Part shown: one piece after another, positions 1-9,931 of the stretch | Layout of the letters: the number at the start of each line of letters is the position of its first letter | How positions within the stretch are numbered: the stretch's first letter is position 1 | Origin: Desulfococcaceae bacterium HSG9 | GTDB lineage: Bacteria > Desulfobacterota > Desulfobacteria > Desulfobacterales > JAUCGF01 | Direction of reading: 5' to 3' | NCBI GenBank assembly: GCA_030378005.1 | Contig: JAUCGF010000080.1 | Coordinates: 27,377 to 91,376, forward strand | DNA length: 64,000 bases | Notes under the pieces: model-generated | Databases searched by the model: none | What the model saw: the letters and a program-made list of their open reading frames with translations, nothing else | What the model was told of the DNA's origin: nothing | Position numbers and translations under genes: made by a program

Positions 1-3000
1 CAAAAGAAGGATGTTTGAAGTGCCACGCGCACCAGGGCTATAAAACAGGCGATGTGAGAGGCGGAGTTTCCATGGCCGTGCCTCTGTCCGCCTATTACAA
101 CCTGCAAAATAATACCCTCAGGAAATTGGTGATAACGTATAGTTTGATCTGGCTGTTTGGAATGATTGCATTCGGGTTGATCTTCAGGCGTACCAAAATA
201 CGAATGATTGAAAAAAAGCGTTCGGAAGCGGAATTACAGAAATATGCACACATCATCTCTTCCACCGCGGATCACATGTCATTCCTTGACCGAAATTATG
301 TGTACCGGGCCGTGAACAATGCCTATCTTAAAGCTAACAAAAAAACGCGCCAAGAAATCATCGGCCATTCCGTAGCCGATCTTCTCGGTGTGGATGTCTT
401 TGAACGACTTGTAAAGGAAAAACTGGATAGCTGTCTGTCTGGTGAGAAAATAAATTATCAAGCGTGGTTTGATTTCCCGGATTCGGGCCGGCGTTATATG
501 GATGTCTGCTATTATCCCTTGTTTGAGGACAACGGGTTCGTTTCAGGGGTGAGTGTATGCGTGCATGACATCACCGAACGTAAACTCAAAGATGATGAAT
601 TGCGCCGCCATAAAGAACACCTCGAAGAATCAGTGGCTGAACGAACTCTCGAACTGACACAAGCGGTCGAAAAGATGAATCGGCAAAAAAAGGCCGTTAT
701 GAATATGGCCATGGATTTGGAAGAAACGAACAATAAACTTGAAAAAAGAGAGCATGAACTTCAAAAGCGCGTAAAAGAGTTGAATTGCCTTTACGGGCTT
801 TCCAGGTTGGTGGAAGACCCCGACAACACTATTTCCGATATATTACACGGTGTTATTGAACTGATTCCTCCAGCCTGGAGATATCCGGATATCACCTCGG
901 CAAAATTGGTATTGAATGGCGAGGAGTTCAAAACAGCGGATTATGCATCATCTAAGCAGGCACAACGTAGCGATATTATTGTTCATGGTGAAAAACAGGG
1001 TTTTTTGGAAGTCAGTTATCAAACTCCGGAACCGGAAGCGGATGAAGGTAAATTACTGAAAGAAGAGAGTTTCTTGCTCAAAGCCGTCGCTGAACGTTTA
1101 AGCACAACTATCGAATATAAACAGGCGGCGGAGGCGCTGAAAGAATCCGAAGAAAAATATCGTTTGATCACCGAAACGTCAATGCTGGGTATTAGAAGCT
1201 TGGATATACAGGGAAACATCATTTTTGCCAATGACGCCACTGCTGAAATGTTTGGCTATACCCGTGAAGAGATCATTGGCAAGCATTTTTCAACGATGCT
1301 CGATAAAAGCAGTCTTGAAAAAGGTAACACCCTTTTTGAAAAACTGCTCTCCGGGAAAAGCGTTGAAGGTGAAATTACAGCCTTGCGGAAAAATGAAAGC
1401 AAGTTCCCTATGTATTTCAGTGCGGCCCCGGCTATCAAGAACGGTGAGGTCGTTGGAATAACCGGTGTTACTCAGGACATTACCGAAAAGAAAAAAGCCG
1501 AACTGGCGTTGAAAAAAGCCAAAGAAGCCGCCGAAGCCGCCAACCGTGCCAAAAGCGCGTTTCTCGCCAATATGAGCCACGAACTGCGCACACCGCTCAA
1601 TGCCATCCTGGGCTTTGCCCAATTGTTGGGTCACGCCACAAACTTCAATTCGGAACAACATGAACATCTCGGCACTATCCGTCGCAGCGGAGACCACCTG
1701 CTGGCTCTCATCAACCAGGTGCTTGATCTCTCAAAGATCGAGGCGGGACGCGCCACCCTCAATGTGACGAATTTTGATCTCTGTGATTTATCAGATGAGA
1801 TGGAAGAGATGTTCCGGCTTCGCGCAAAGAATAAAGAGCTTGATTTGCTGTTTGAACGCGCTTCGGACACGCCCCGTTATATACGAGCGGATAAAATCAA
1901 ATTGCGCCAAATATTGATCAATATACTCAACAATGCGATGAAGTTTACGGAAACAGGCGGCATTACCGTGCGCGTAGATGCCGCAGAAACCGGATTTCTC
2001 CAAAAAACCCGATTTCCACAACCGCAAGAAGTTGCCTATAGATGTTTACGATTTGAAATTTCAGACACAGGCCCCGGAATTGCTCCCGATGAATTAGACA
2101 AACTTTTTGAAGCCTTTGTACAGACCCGAACCGGGCGGGAGTCGCATAAAGGTACGGGCTTGGGACTGGCCATCAGCAAAAGATTTGTGATGTTGATGGG
2201 TGGAGATATTAAAGCGGAAAGCGAAGCAGGGCTGGGAACGACGTTTACATTCCAAATTCCGGTCGGCATGGCTGACGCATCCGCTATTGAAACCGGGAAA
2301 CCGGATCGGAAAATCATCGCTTTGGAACCGAACCAGCCGCGTTATCGAATGCTGATCGTCGATGACATAGAGGACAATCGCCAGATTCTTATCCACTTAT
2401 TGAATCAGTTTGATTTTGAATTGAAAGAAGCCGCCGACGGACAGGAAGCTGTTGAAATATGGAAGGAGTGGCGACCGCACCTGATCTGGATGGATATTCG
2501 TATGCCGGTTATGGACGGCATGGAAGCGACAAAGCGTATTCGGAATTCGGAATTGCGAATGCGGAATGGGGAATTACGAATGCGGAACAGGAAAGCTGAA
2601 AAAGCAGATTCTAATTCAATTCCTGATTCTGAATTCCAAAGTCGCAATTCCAAGATTATTGCCGTAACCGCCGGAGCTTTTCAAGAAGATCGGAGTGTTG
2701 CTATGGCCTCGGGTTGTGATGATTTTATAAGCAAACCTTTCCATGAATCCGATGCGTTTAACATGATGACAAAGCATCTCGGCGTTCGTTTCGTATATGA
2801 ACAAAGTATTGGGACCGACTCTGTGAGAGACGCTGGCGCTGATAAAAACGTCCTGACTTCCGCAAGATTAAACGCCTTGCCCGAAGCGCTCACAGCCGCT
2901 TTGAAAATCTCGGCTATACGAACCGACCCGCAAGGCTCAAACGCGGCTATCGACCATATTCGGGAACACGATAAACTGTTGGCCGACGCTCTATCCGGTC

Positions 3001-3053
3001 TGGTTAAAACGTATCGTTTTGATATTATACAAGAATTGTTAGCGGATGTTTAG
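1..3053 (+). CDS. Hybrid histidine kinase with heme-CxxCH (DUF3365/Tll0287-like) sensor, 5'-truncated by window edge
   Basis: The open frame runs off the left edge. In frame before the first possible start it reads CLKCH, a c-type heme motif, then GYKTGDVRGGVSMAVP, typical of the end of a DUF3365/Tll0287-like periplasmic heme sensor. The real start is therefore upstream. Numbering from the Leu codon at 15: membrane helix about 37-57, PAS 75-190, coiled coil 190-255, GAF-like domain 258-372, second PAS 378-495, HisKA with His522 in [11 protein letters not shown], HATPase, a receiver with phospho-acceptor Asp827 in [11 protein letters not shown], and a C-terminal domain of about 90 residues shared with its paralogues. 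It is probably an inner-membrane redox or gas sensor autokinase with an internal REC. The HATPase loop carries an in-frame palindrome (1986-2016), and the REC carries a repeat insert at about 2536-2655. Kinase assignment is certain; the signal is inferred. Confidence 0.93.
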   Translation, partial: KEGCLKCHAHQGYKTGDVRGGVSMAVPLSAYYNLQNNTLRKLVITYSLIWLFGMIAFGLIFRRTKIRMIEKKRSEAELQKYAHIISSTADHMSFLDRNYVYRAVNNAYLKANKKTRQEIIGHSVADLLGVDVFERLVKEKLDSCLSGEKINYQAWFDFPDSGRRYMDVCYYPLFEDNGFVSGVSVCVHDITERKLKDDELRRHKEHLEESVAERTLELTQAVEKMNRQKKAVMNMAMDLEETNNKLEKREHELQKRVKELNCLYGLSRLVEDPDNTISDILHGVIELIPPAWRYPDITSAKLVLNGEEFKTADYASSKQAQRSDIIVHGEKQGFLEVSYQTPEPEADEGKLLKEESFLLKAVAERLSTTIEYKQAAEALKESEEKYRLITETSMLGIRSLDIQGNIIFANDATAEMFGYTREEIIGKHFSTMLDKSSLEKGNTLFEKLLSGKSVEGEITALRKNESKFPMYFSAAPAIKNGEVVGITGVTQDITEKKKAELALKKAKEAAEAANRAKSAFLANMSHELRTPLNAILGFAQLLGHATNFNSEQHEHLGTIRRSGDHLLALINQVLDLSKIEAGRATLNVTNFDLCDLSDEMEEMFRLRAKNKELDLLFERASDTPRYIRADKIKLRQILINILNNAMKFTETGGITVRVDAAETGFLQKTRFPQPQEVAYRCLRFEISDTGPGIAPDELDKLFEAFVQTRTGRESHKGTGLGLAISKRFVMLMGGDIKAESEAGLGTTFTFQIPVGMADASAIETGKPDRKIIALEPNQPRYRMLIVDDIEDNRQILIHLLNQFDFELKEAADGQEAVEIWKEWRPHLIWMDIRMPVMDGMEATKRIRNSELRMRNGELRMRNRKAEKADSNSIPDSEFQSRNSKIIAVTAGAFQEDRSVAMASGCDDFISKPFHESDAFNMMTKHLGVRFVYEQSIGTDSVRDAGADKNVLTSARLNALPEALTAALKISAIRTDPQGSNAAIDHIREHDKLLADALSGLVKTYRFDIIQELLADV

Positions 3054-3056
3054 AAA

Positions 3057-3087
3057 GAAATCGGATTTTTTAGAAAAATCCGATTTC
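3057..3087. repeat. 31-bp palindrome after kinase gene (copy 1)
   Basis: A perfect inverted repeat with 14-nt arms (gaaatcggattttt and its complement) around a TAG loop, just after the stop codon. The same sequence, with few changes, follows other kinase genes at 9932, 17419, 17540, 22769, 27482 and 30232, with shorter relatives at 9995 and 27545. The T run lies at the loop and not after the stem, so it is not a classical intrinsic terminator. Confidence 0.9.
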
Positions 3088-3150
3088 TTAACGGAACCGA
3101 AAGACTCGAACGCGGCTATCGACCGTATTCGGGAACACAATAAATCTCAA
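3088..3150 (+). repeat. Partial duplicate of the kinase 3' end
   Basis: Directly after the palindrome comes a degraded second copy of the preceding gene's 3' coding sequence, around ctcgaacgcggctatcgacc and attcgggaacac. It matches about 2930-2975. No frame is maintained. The arrangement of gene end, palindrome and partial gene end is the same as at 22634-22926. Confidence 0.75.
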
Positions 3151-3213
3151 AAAAAATACCGCTGATTAGAAAGAACGTTCTTGGCATAGAGGACAAAGAG
3201 GAGGTAAAACACA

Positions 3214-5493
3214 ATGTTGAAAAAGCACCTAGGTAACTTATCTCTCAATACCTTATTGGTAATAACTGTCATTATCACAGTTGTTTTGACCATTACCATA
3301 TATACAGTTATCACCTATAAGAGCACCAAAGAGAAACGGTTTGCAGAGATAAAAGAACATTCCCAGTTGATAATTGATGTGACCCATCAAGTTGTAGGCG
3401 GACTTATTGCTTCCTACAATGTAAATGAGTATGAGCAAGTTCTTATTGGTGAAATGGGACGCAACGATATCCTGGCAATTATCATTAATGATAATAATAT
3501 GGGCAAAATTATCGGACAAGAGACTTTTGTCAATGGTAAAATACGCAATGATCAATGGGAAATTATTGATTTTGATTCTCAGAACGAACTTCACAAAAAT
3601 TTGTTAAAGAAAAATTGCTATGTTGTAAAAAACGATATTGTGTACAATGGGAATCTTATCGGGACTGTGGAAGTATATGGCGCTGACCGCTTCATGATTA
3701 TCGAGTTGAATACAATTATTCGAGTATCGATAATGAGCGGAATAATCCTCTCACTTTTCCTTGTTACAACTTTACTTGCCAGTATTCGCCTTATTGTGGT
3801 TAACCCTCTCCATAAAATAACCCATCTTATTTCAAATGCAGACAGCGATGGGATTCCTCTGAATAACATACCTGTTTCCGGTTCTTCGGAGATAAGCTCT
3901 CTTTCTTTCACTATGAATAATATGATCGACATGATCAGGCAATCAAGAGTCAAGCTGCGGTCACATCAAGAAAACTTAGAGGGAATCGTGGCGGCAAGAA
4001 CTCAAGAGTTGGTAAAAGAAAAAAAGAATGCTGACAGGGCGAATCTGGCCAAAAGTCGATTTCTTGCCAATATGAGCCATGAACTGCGCACCCCGCTCAA
4101 CGGCATTCTGGGTTATGCCCAGATTCTAAAACGCGATCCGAACGATTTGACGACGCAGCAGCACGGTCTTGATGTCATTGAGCAGAGTGGCCGCCATCTC
4201 CTGACTCTGATCGACGATGTGCTTGATTTGGCAAAAGTCGAATCCGGCAAAATCGAACTGTACCAGTCCGATTTTTCTCTGAACTCTCTGATCAGAGGCG
4301 TGAGCGAAATGATCCGCATTCGGGCCGAACGAAAGGGAGTTACGTTTTGTCTTGAAAAGTCCGCTAATCTGCCTGCCTACGTTCATGGCGATGAAAAAAG
4401 ACTGCGCCAAATATTATTGAACTTGCTTGGTAATGCTATCAAGTTTACGATTGAAGGCCGCGTGACATTCAGAATTCAGGAGTGCGGATTGCAGAGTGCG
4501 GATTTGAAAGAGCCGCTTATCGCTCATAATCATAATCTTAATCATAATCTGAATCTGAAAGATCCGAAATCTGAAATTTCAAAAATCCGTTTTGCTGTCG
4601 AAGATACCGGTATCGGCATCACTCCCGAAGATCAGAAGAGTATCTTTGATCCGTTTGAACAGGCAGGCGACCATAATTATAAGGCCAAAGGAACCGGATT
4701 AGGATTGGCGATCAGCCGGAATTTAGCAGAATTAATGGGCAGCAAGTTGTATGTTGAGAGTCAAATCGGCTTGGGCAGCGCATTCAGGTTTGATCTTACC
4801 TTGCCGGTCGTTCAATATAAAAGTGAAATTAAGGAAATACGTCAGATTATCGGCATTAAAGGCAAGCCGCCGACAATTCTGACAGTGGATGATAATCGGG
4901 AAAATCGAATGGTGTTGCTGGATATGCTGAGGCCGCTTGGGTTTAATGTTTTAGAAGCGGTCAATGGCCGGGACGGACTGGACAAGGCCATAGATTCTCA
5001 GCCGGATGTGATCATCACCGATCTGGTGATGCCGGAAATGGATGGCTTTGAATTGATTCGCCGCATTCGTCAATCACCTGAATTACAAAAAACAATTATT
5101 TTTACAGTTTCGGCGAGCGCCTTTGCAGAAGATCAGACAAGAAGTGTCACTACGGGCAGTGACGCCTTTTTGCCAAAACCGGTGCAGGCAGAGAATCTGT
5201 TTGAGCAGTTGGAGCATCATCTGAATTTGACCTGGCTGGAACGAAAACCGGTCGAAGCGCCTGATCTCAGCGACCGGCCAATCATATTTCCTCCGCCGGA
5301 GACGATTGCGGAATTGTATGAATTATCTATGGATGGCGAGATCGGTGAACTCGCGGAACGTGTGAGCGCTCTGGCTCAGTCAGATGCCCGCTTGGAGCCT
5401 TTTATAAACAAGATGAACCGTTTAATCAAAATCTATCAACTGGGCCAAATCAGTGAATGGTTAGCGCCGCATATAAATAAAAAGGAGATATGA
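3214..5493 (+). CDS. Membrane hybrid histidine kinase (HAMP-HisKA-HATPase-REC)
   Basis: 759 residues. The ATG is preceded by a good ribosome site (gaggagg). Helix about 13-34, extracytoplasmic sensor 35-165 of no recognised family, second helix 168-190, HAMP-like linker to about 245 and a coiled coil. The HisKA has His289 in [15 protein letters not shown]. HATPase has [15 protein letters not shown] has Asp603 in ITDLVMPEMDG. The C-terminal 100 residues differ from the domain shared by the other kinases here, so this is a divergent family member. The HATPase loop just before the RFAVEDTGIGI motif carries a low-complexity insert (HNHNLNHNLNLK), at the same place where other paralogues carry a palindrome. 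The stop lies 4 nt before the next start, so the two are almost certainly co-transcribed. The signal is unknown. Confidence 0.93.
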   Translation: MLKKHLGNLSLNTLLVITVIITVVLTITIYTVITYKSTKEKRFAEIKEHSQLIIDVTHQVVGGLIASYNVNEYEQVLIGEMGRNDILAIIINDNNMGKIIGQETFVNGKIRNDQWEIIDFDSQNELHKNLLKKNCYVVKNDIVYNGNLIGTVEVYGADRFMIIELNTIIRVSIMSGIILSLFLVTTLLASIRLIVVNPLHKITHLISNADSDGIPLNNIPVSGSSEISSLSFTMNNMIDMIRQSRVKLRSHQENLEGIVAARTQELVKEKKNADRANLAKSRFLANMSHELRTPLNGILGYAQILKRDPNDLTTQQHGLDVIEQSGRHLLTLIDDVLDLAKVESGKIELYQSDFSLNSLIRGVSEMIRIRAERKGVTFCLEKSANLPAYVHGDEKRLRQILLNLLGNAIKFTIEGRVTFRIQECGLQSADLKEPLIAHNHNLNHNLNLKDPKSEISKIRFAVEDTGIGITPEDQKSIFDPFEQAGDHNYKAKGTGLGLAISRNLAELMGSKLYVESQIGLGSAFRFDLTLPVVQYKSEIKEIRQIIGIKGKPPTILTVDDNRENRMVLLDMLRPLGFNVLEAVNGRDGLDKAIDSQPDVIITDLVMPEMDGFELIRRIRQSPELQKTIIFTVSASAFAEDQTRSVTTGSDAFLPKPVQAENLFEQLEHHLNLTWLERKPVEAPDLSDRPIIFPPPETIAELYELSMDGEIGELAERVSALAQSDARLEPFINKMNRLIKIYQLGQISEWLAPHINKKEI

Positions 5494-5497
5494 CATT

Positions 5498-8400
5498 ATG
5501 ATAACAAACCGACCGACCACCGTTCTTATTGTGGATGATGAACCCCGCAATTTGGATGTATTGCATAATTATCTGCGAAAATCAGGCTTTAAGGTACTGG
5601 TTGCCATAAACGGCGAAGAGGCGCTTATACGTGTCAGGCGTACCATGCCGGACCTGATTCTGCTGGATGTGAATTTACCCGGCATTGATGGCTTTGAGGT
5701 TTGTCGCCGCATAAAAGCCTTGGATGCCTCAAAGGATATTCCTGTTATTTTTATCACGGTGGAAATTGATACGGTGGATAAGGTAAAAGGGCTTGAAATA
5801 GGCGCTGTTGATTACATTACCAAACCTTTTCAACCGGAAGAAGTCGTTGCTCGGATTAACAAACATCTGACCATCAGCAAACTGCAACAGCAGCTTGAGG
5901 AGCGAAATGACAGACTCCGGCAGGAGATTGCCGAACGCAAGCGGGTGGAGGTGGCGCACACCAAAACCCGGATAAACTTACAACGAGCCGAGGAAGGCCT
6001 GCAAGTTTACAATGAAGAATTGCAAAGTCAAAATGAAGAACTGCACGCTAATAATGAAGAACTTCTCGCGATTCAGGAACTGCTCGAAGAATCTCACCAG
6101 AATTATGTTAATCTGTATGACTCAGCCCCCGTTGGTTATTGTACTTTTGATAATGCTGGAACCATATTGGAAGCAAACTTGGCGGTCACCTGCCAACTAG
6201 GTGTTGAAAGAGTCACTTTTATCAAGAAAAATTTTTATCATTATATTGTTTTAGAAGACAGGGACAATTTTTATCACCATCTTCGCCGGCTTTTTGAGAC
6301 AAAAGCCCGGCAGATTTGCGAAATCAGGCTGGTAAAGAAGGATGGTTCACGGTTCTATGTGCAACTTGAAAGTGTTTTTATTCAGAAAGACAAAGAGCAT
6401 TTCAGCCAATGCCACACAGCCATCAGTGACATCACCAAACGCAAGCAGGCGGAGGAGGCGTTGCGGAAAAGCGAATGTGAGCTTTCCACTATTTTCCACA
6501 GCGCACAAACGCCCATGCTTGTGCTTGATAAGGAAAGGCGCGTGCGCAGAACCAATCGGGCGGCCAGTGTATTTTCCAGAAAAACCGAAGAGAACATGCA
6601 GGATTCTTGTTGCGGAGACGCCCTCAACTGCATTCATGTCCATGACCATCCCCAGGGATGCGGGTTTGGCCCGAACTGCCCGGAGTGTCTTGTACGCCGG
6701 TCCGCTTTGGAGACGATTAAGACAGGCATTGCGCACAGCGAAGTGGAAACATTATTCCCCATTGTACGAGACGGCAAAGAACATAAGTTTTGCATTTTGA
6801 TCTCAACTAATCGCATCGAAATAGGCAACGAGCAAATGGCGCTGGTGAATATTCAAGACATCACCGAGCGCAAGCTGATGGGAAAAAAAATAGAAGAAAG
6901 CCTAATTGATTTAAAATTAGCACAGGAAATCGCCAATATCGGAAACTGGCAGTTTGATCCCGAAATAGGTATTCCTGTCTGGTCAGATCAAGTCTATCAG
7001 ATTTACAATAGAGCCCCGCAACAGGGGCCGCCCAACATTGACGAATATAAACAGATTTACGACGAAGATCAGTTTGCCATATTCATCACAGCTTTTCAGG
7101 GAGCAATTAAAAACGGAAAACCCTATGATATTACCTTAAAATTGAAACTATCCGGCAGGATTGAAAAATGGATTCATGCCATTTGTCAACCTGAAAAGAA
7201 AAAAGGCAAAGCCGGCCATTTCCTCAGGGGAACCATTCAGGATATCACCGAACTGAAAATAGCAGAAGAAGCTATACAAAACTATACTCACCAACTAAAT
7301 GAACGTCTGAAAGAACTAAATTGCTTTTATAGTATTTCCGACCTCGTTGAGAAACCGGGTATTTCACTGGAAGAAATCATGCAGGGCACAGTTGAACTTA
7401 TCCCGCCTTCCTTTCAGCATCCCGAGGTGACTTGCGCCCGAATCACTTTAAACGGAAAACAATTTGCAACCGACAACTTTGCCGAAAGCGATTGGAAGCA
7501 AACCAGCGATATCATTGTTCAAAATGAAGTGGCCGGCAATTTGAATGTTTATCTGGTGGAAAAATCGGCAAGTGATGAAGAACCTTTCTTGAAAGAAGAA
7601 AGAAAACTGATTCGCGCTATAACCGAAAGGCTGGGCCGGATCATTGAACGAATCCAATTGCAAAAAACTTTGCAGGAAAAAGAGGAAAGACTAAGTGCTT
7701 TTATGAACGCGGCCACAGACGGATTCATACTTTTCGATTCGGAATTAAATTATCTTGATATCAACAATGCTGCGCTGAAAGTGGCAAAATCAGATCGAAA
7801 AGATATCATCGGAAAGAATATTTTGGATATAGTTCCAAATGTTAAAAAAACAGGCAGATACGATAAATATAAACAAGTGATTGAGACAGGTGACCCACTT
7901 TTTATTCATGATTTGGTACCTCATCCAAAGTTTGGGAAAGTACGATTCGAGACAAAGGTTTTCAAAGTAGGAGATGGTCTTGGATATATTTTCACTGACA
8001 TCACCGAACGCAAGCAGGCGGAGCAGGCGTTGCATGAGAATCTGAAAAAATATGAGACTCTTTTTGGGGCATTCCCCCTTGGTATAACTGTCTCAAATAA
8101 TTTAGGCGAAATCATCGAAACCAATAAAATGGCGGAAAAGCTTCTGGGCCTTTCGGATGAAGAACACGAACAGAGGGCAATTGATGGCGTCGAATGGAAA
8201 ATTGTCAACGTCGATGGGACTCCCATGCTCCCCGAAGAATACGCCAGTGTCAGGGCACTAAAAGAAAATCGACTGATTGGGGATGTAGAAATGGGGATCG
8301 TAAAAAGTAACGGAGAAATCACCTTGATTAACGTAACCGCCGCCCCAATCCCTCTTGAAAAATATGGCGTGGTCGTCACGTATTTTGATATCACCGACCG

Positions 8401-9928
8401 CAAGCGGTCGGAGAAGGAACTCAAAAAAGCCAAACAAGCCGCCGAGGTTGCCAATCAAGCCAAAAGCGCGTTTCTTGCCAACATGAGCCATGAACTGCGC
8501 ACACCGCTCAATGCCATTCTGGGCTTTGCCCAATTGTTGGGTCACGCTACAAACCTTGATTCGGAACAACAGGATCATTTAAGCACTATCCATCGCAGCG
8601 GAGACCACCTGCTGGCTCTCATCAACCAGGTGCTTGATCTGTCAAAAATCGAGGCGGGACGCGCCGAACTTGATGTGACGAATTTCGATCTCTGTAATTT
8701 ATTGGATGAGATGGAAGAGATGTTTCGGCTGCGGGCAAAAAATAAAAGACTTGAATTGCTGTTTGAACGCGCTTCGGATATACCCCGTTATATACGAACG
8801 GATAAAGTCAAATTGCGCCAAATATTGATCAACATCGTCAATAATGCGCTGAAGTTTACGAAAACCGGCGGAATTGCTGTACGTGTAAAGAAGACCTTCG
8901 AGCCGAACCCGGTACAAGAGGCCAAAAGCTCGGAGGGCTTACTGACTTTTGAAATTTCAGACTCAGGCCCCGGAATCGCCCCTGATGAATTAAACAAACT
9001 TTTTGAAGCCTTTATGCAGACTCAAACCGGACGGGAGTCGCATAAAGGAACGGGCTTGGGGCTGGCCATCAGCAAAAGGTTTGTGAAATTAATGGGCGGA
9101 GAAATTAAAGCGGAAAGCGAAATCGGGCAGGGAACGACGTTTACAGTTGAAATTCCGGCCGGCATGGCTGACGCATCCGATATCGAAACCGGGAAACCGG
9201 CTCGAAAAATCATCGCTTTGGAACCGAACCAGCCGCGTTACCGGATGCTGATCGTCGATGACATAGAGGACAACCGCCAGATTCTTATCCACTTATTGAA
9301 TCAGTTTGATTTTGAACTGAAAGAAGCCGCCGACGGACGCGAAGCTGTTGAAATATGGAAAGAATGGCGGCCGCACCTGATCTGGATGGATATTCGTATG
9401 CCGGTCATGGACGGCATGGAAGCGACAAAGCGCATTCGGAATTCGGAATTACGAATGGGGAACGGGGAATATGCAACAACGGATTCTAATTCAATTCCTG
9501 ATTCTGAATTCCAAAGTCGCAATTCCAAGATTATTGCTGTAACGGCCATCGCTTTTGAAGATAAGCTGGCCCCTGTTATGGCCTCAGGGTTCGATGATAT
9601 TTTGCGTAAACCTTTCCACACATCCGATGTGTATAACCTGATGACAAAGCATCTCGGTGTTCGTTTCGTGTATGAACAAAGCATTGAAACCGATTCCATC
9701 AGAGACACTGGCCCTGATAAAAATGTCCTGACTTCCGCAAGATTAAACGCCTTGCCCGAAGAGCAGCGCACCGCTTTGAAAATCTCGGCTATCAGGACAG
9801 ACCCGAAAGGCTCGAACGCGACTATCGACCGTATTCGGGAACACGATAAACCGTTGGCCGACGCTCTAACCGAGTTGGTCAAAACGTATCGTTTTGATAT
9901 TATACAAGAATTATTTCAGGATGTTTAG
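5498..9928 (+). CDS. REC-PAS5-GAF-like hybrid histidine kinase
   Basis: 1476 residues with no membrane segment, so cytoplasmic. AAGGAG lies 11 nt before ATG 5498. Order: N-terminal receiver (Asp57 in LILLDVNLPG), coiled coil 125-205, PAS 205-315, PAS 325-455 with a cysteine cluster at about 370-402 (spaced C residues ending NCPECLVRRS), PAS_3-like 465-590, GAF-like 600-725, two more PAS to about 965, HisKA His998, HATPase, REC Asp1298 and the shared C-terminal domain. A receiver at the N-terminus suggests it accepts phosphate from a partner kinase, plausibly the adjacent one at 3214-5493. The HATPase loop lacks the in-frame palindrome and reads VKKTFEPNPVQEAK instead. The GAF-PAS block at about 7300-8015 is nearly duplicated in the gene at 17600. 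Ligands are unknown; the Cys cluster could hold a metal or act in redox sensing (inference). Confidence 0.93.
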   Translation: MITNRPTTVLIVDDEPRNLDVLHNYLRKSGFKVLVAINGEEALIRVRRTMPDLILLDVNLPGIDGFEVCRRIKALDASKDIPVIFITVEIDTVDKVKGLEIGAVDYITKPFQPEEVVARINKHLTISKLQQQLEERNDRLRQEIAERKRVEVAHTKTRINLQRAEEGLQVYNEELQSQNEELHANNEELLAIQELLEESHQNYVNLYDSAPVGYCTFDNAGTILEANLAVTCQLGVERVTFIKKNFYHYIVLEDRDNFYHHLRRLFETKARQICEIRLVKKDGSRFYVQLESVFIQKDKEHFSQCHTAISDITKRKQAEEALRKSECELSTIFHSAQTPMLVLDKERRVRRTNRAASVFSRKTEENMQDSCCGDALNCIHVHDHPQGCGFGPNCPECLVRRSALETIKTGIAHSEVETLFPIVRDGKEHKFCILISTNRIEIGNEQMALVNIQDITERKLMGKKIEESLIDLKLAQEIANIGNWQFDPEIGIPVWSDQVYQIYNRAPQQGPPNIDEYKQIYDEDQFAIFITAFQGAIKNGKPYDITLKLKLSGRIEKWIHAICQPEKKKGKAGHFLRGTIQDITELKIAEEAIQNYTHQLNERLKELNCFYSISDLVEKPGISLEEIMQGTVELIPPSFQHPEVTCARITLNGKQFATDNFAESDWKQTSDIIVQNEVAGNLNVYLVEKSASDEEPFLKEERKLIRAITERLGRIIERIQLQKTLQEKEERLSAFMNAATDGFILFDSELNYLDINNAALKVAKSDRKDIIGKNILDIVPNVKKTGRYDKYKQVIETGDPLFIHDLVPHPKFGKVRFETKVFKVGDGLGYIFTDITERKQAEQALHENLKKYETLFGAFPLGITVSNNLGEIIETNKMAEKLLGLSDEEHEQRAIDGVEWKIVNVDGTPMLPEEYASVRALKENRLIGDVEMGIVKSNGEITLINVTAAPIPLEKYGVVVTYFDITDRKRSEKELKKAKQAAEVANQAKSAFLANMSHELRTPLNAILGFAQLLGHATNLDSEQQDHLSTIHRSGDHLLALINQVLDLSKIEAGRAELDVTNFDLCNLLDEMEEMFRLRAKNKRLELLFERASDIPRYIRTDKVKLRQILINIVNNALKFTKTGGIAVRVKKTFEPNPVQEAKSSEGLLTFEISDSGPGIAPDELNKLFEAFMQTQTGRESHKGTGLGLAISKRFVKLMGGEIKAESEIGQGTTFTVEIPAGMADASDIETGKPARKIIALEPNQPRYRMLIVDDIEDNRQILIHLLNQFDFELKEAADGREAVEIWKEWRPHLIWMDIRMPVMDGMEATKRIRNSELRMGNGEYATTDSNSIPDSEFQSRNSKIIAVTAIAFEDKLAPVMASGFDDILRKPFHTSDVYNLMTKHLGVRFVYEQSIETDSIRDTGPDKNVLTSARLNALPEEQRTALKISAIRTDPKGSNATIDRIREHDKPLADALTELVKTYRFDIIQELFQDV

Positions 9929-9931
9929 AAA

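Noticed and set aside
9301..9882. Long minus-strand open frames of up to 193 codons opposite the kinase 3' ends (also at 26851-27432 and 29600-30181)
   Set aside because: They are antisense to the strongly conserved REC and C-terminal coding region, recur because the genes are paralogous, and lack ribosome sites.
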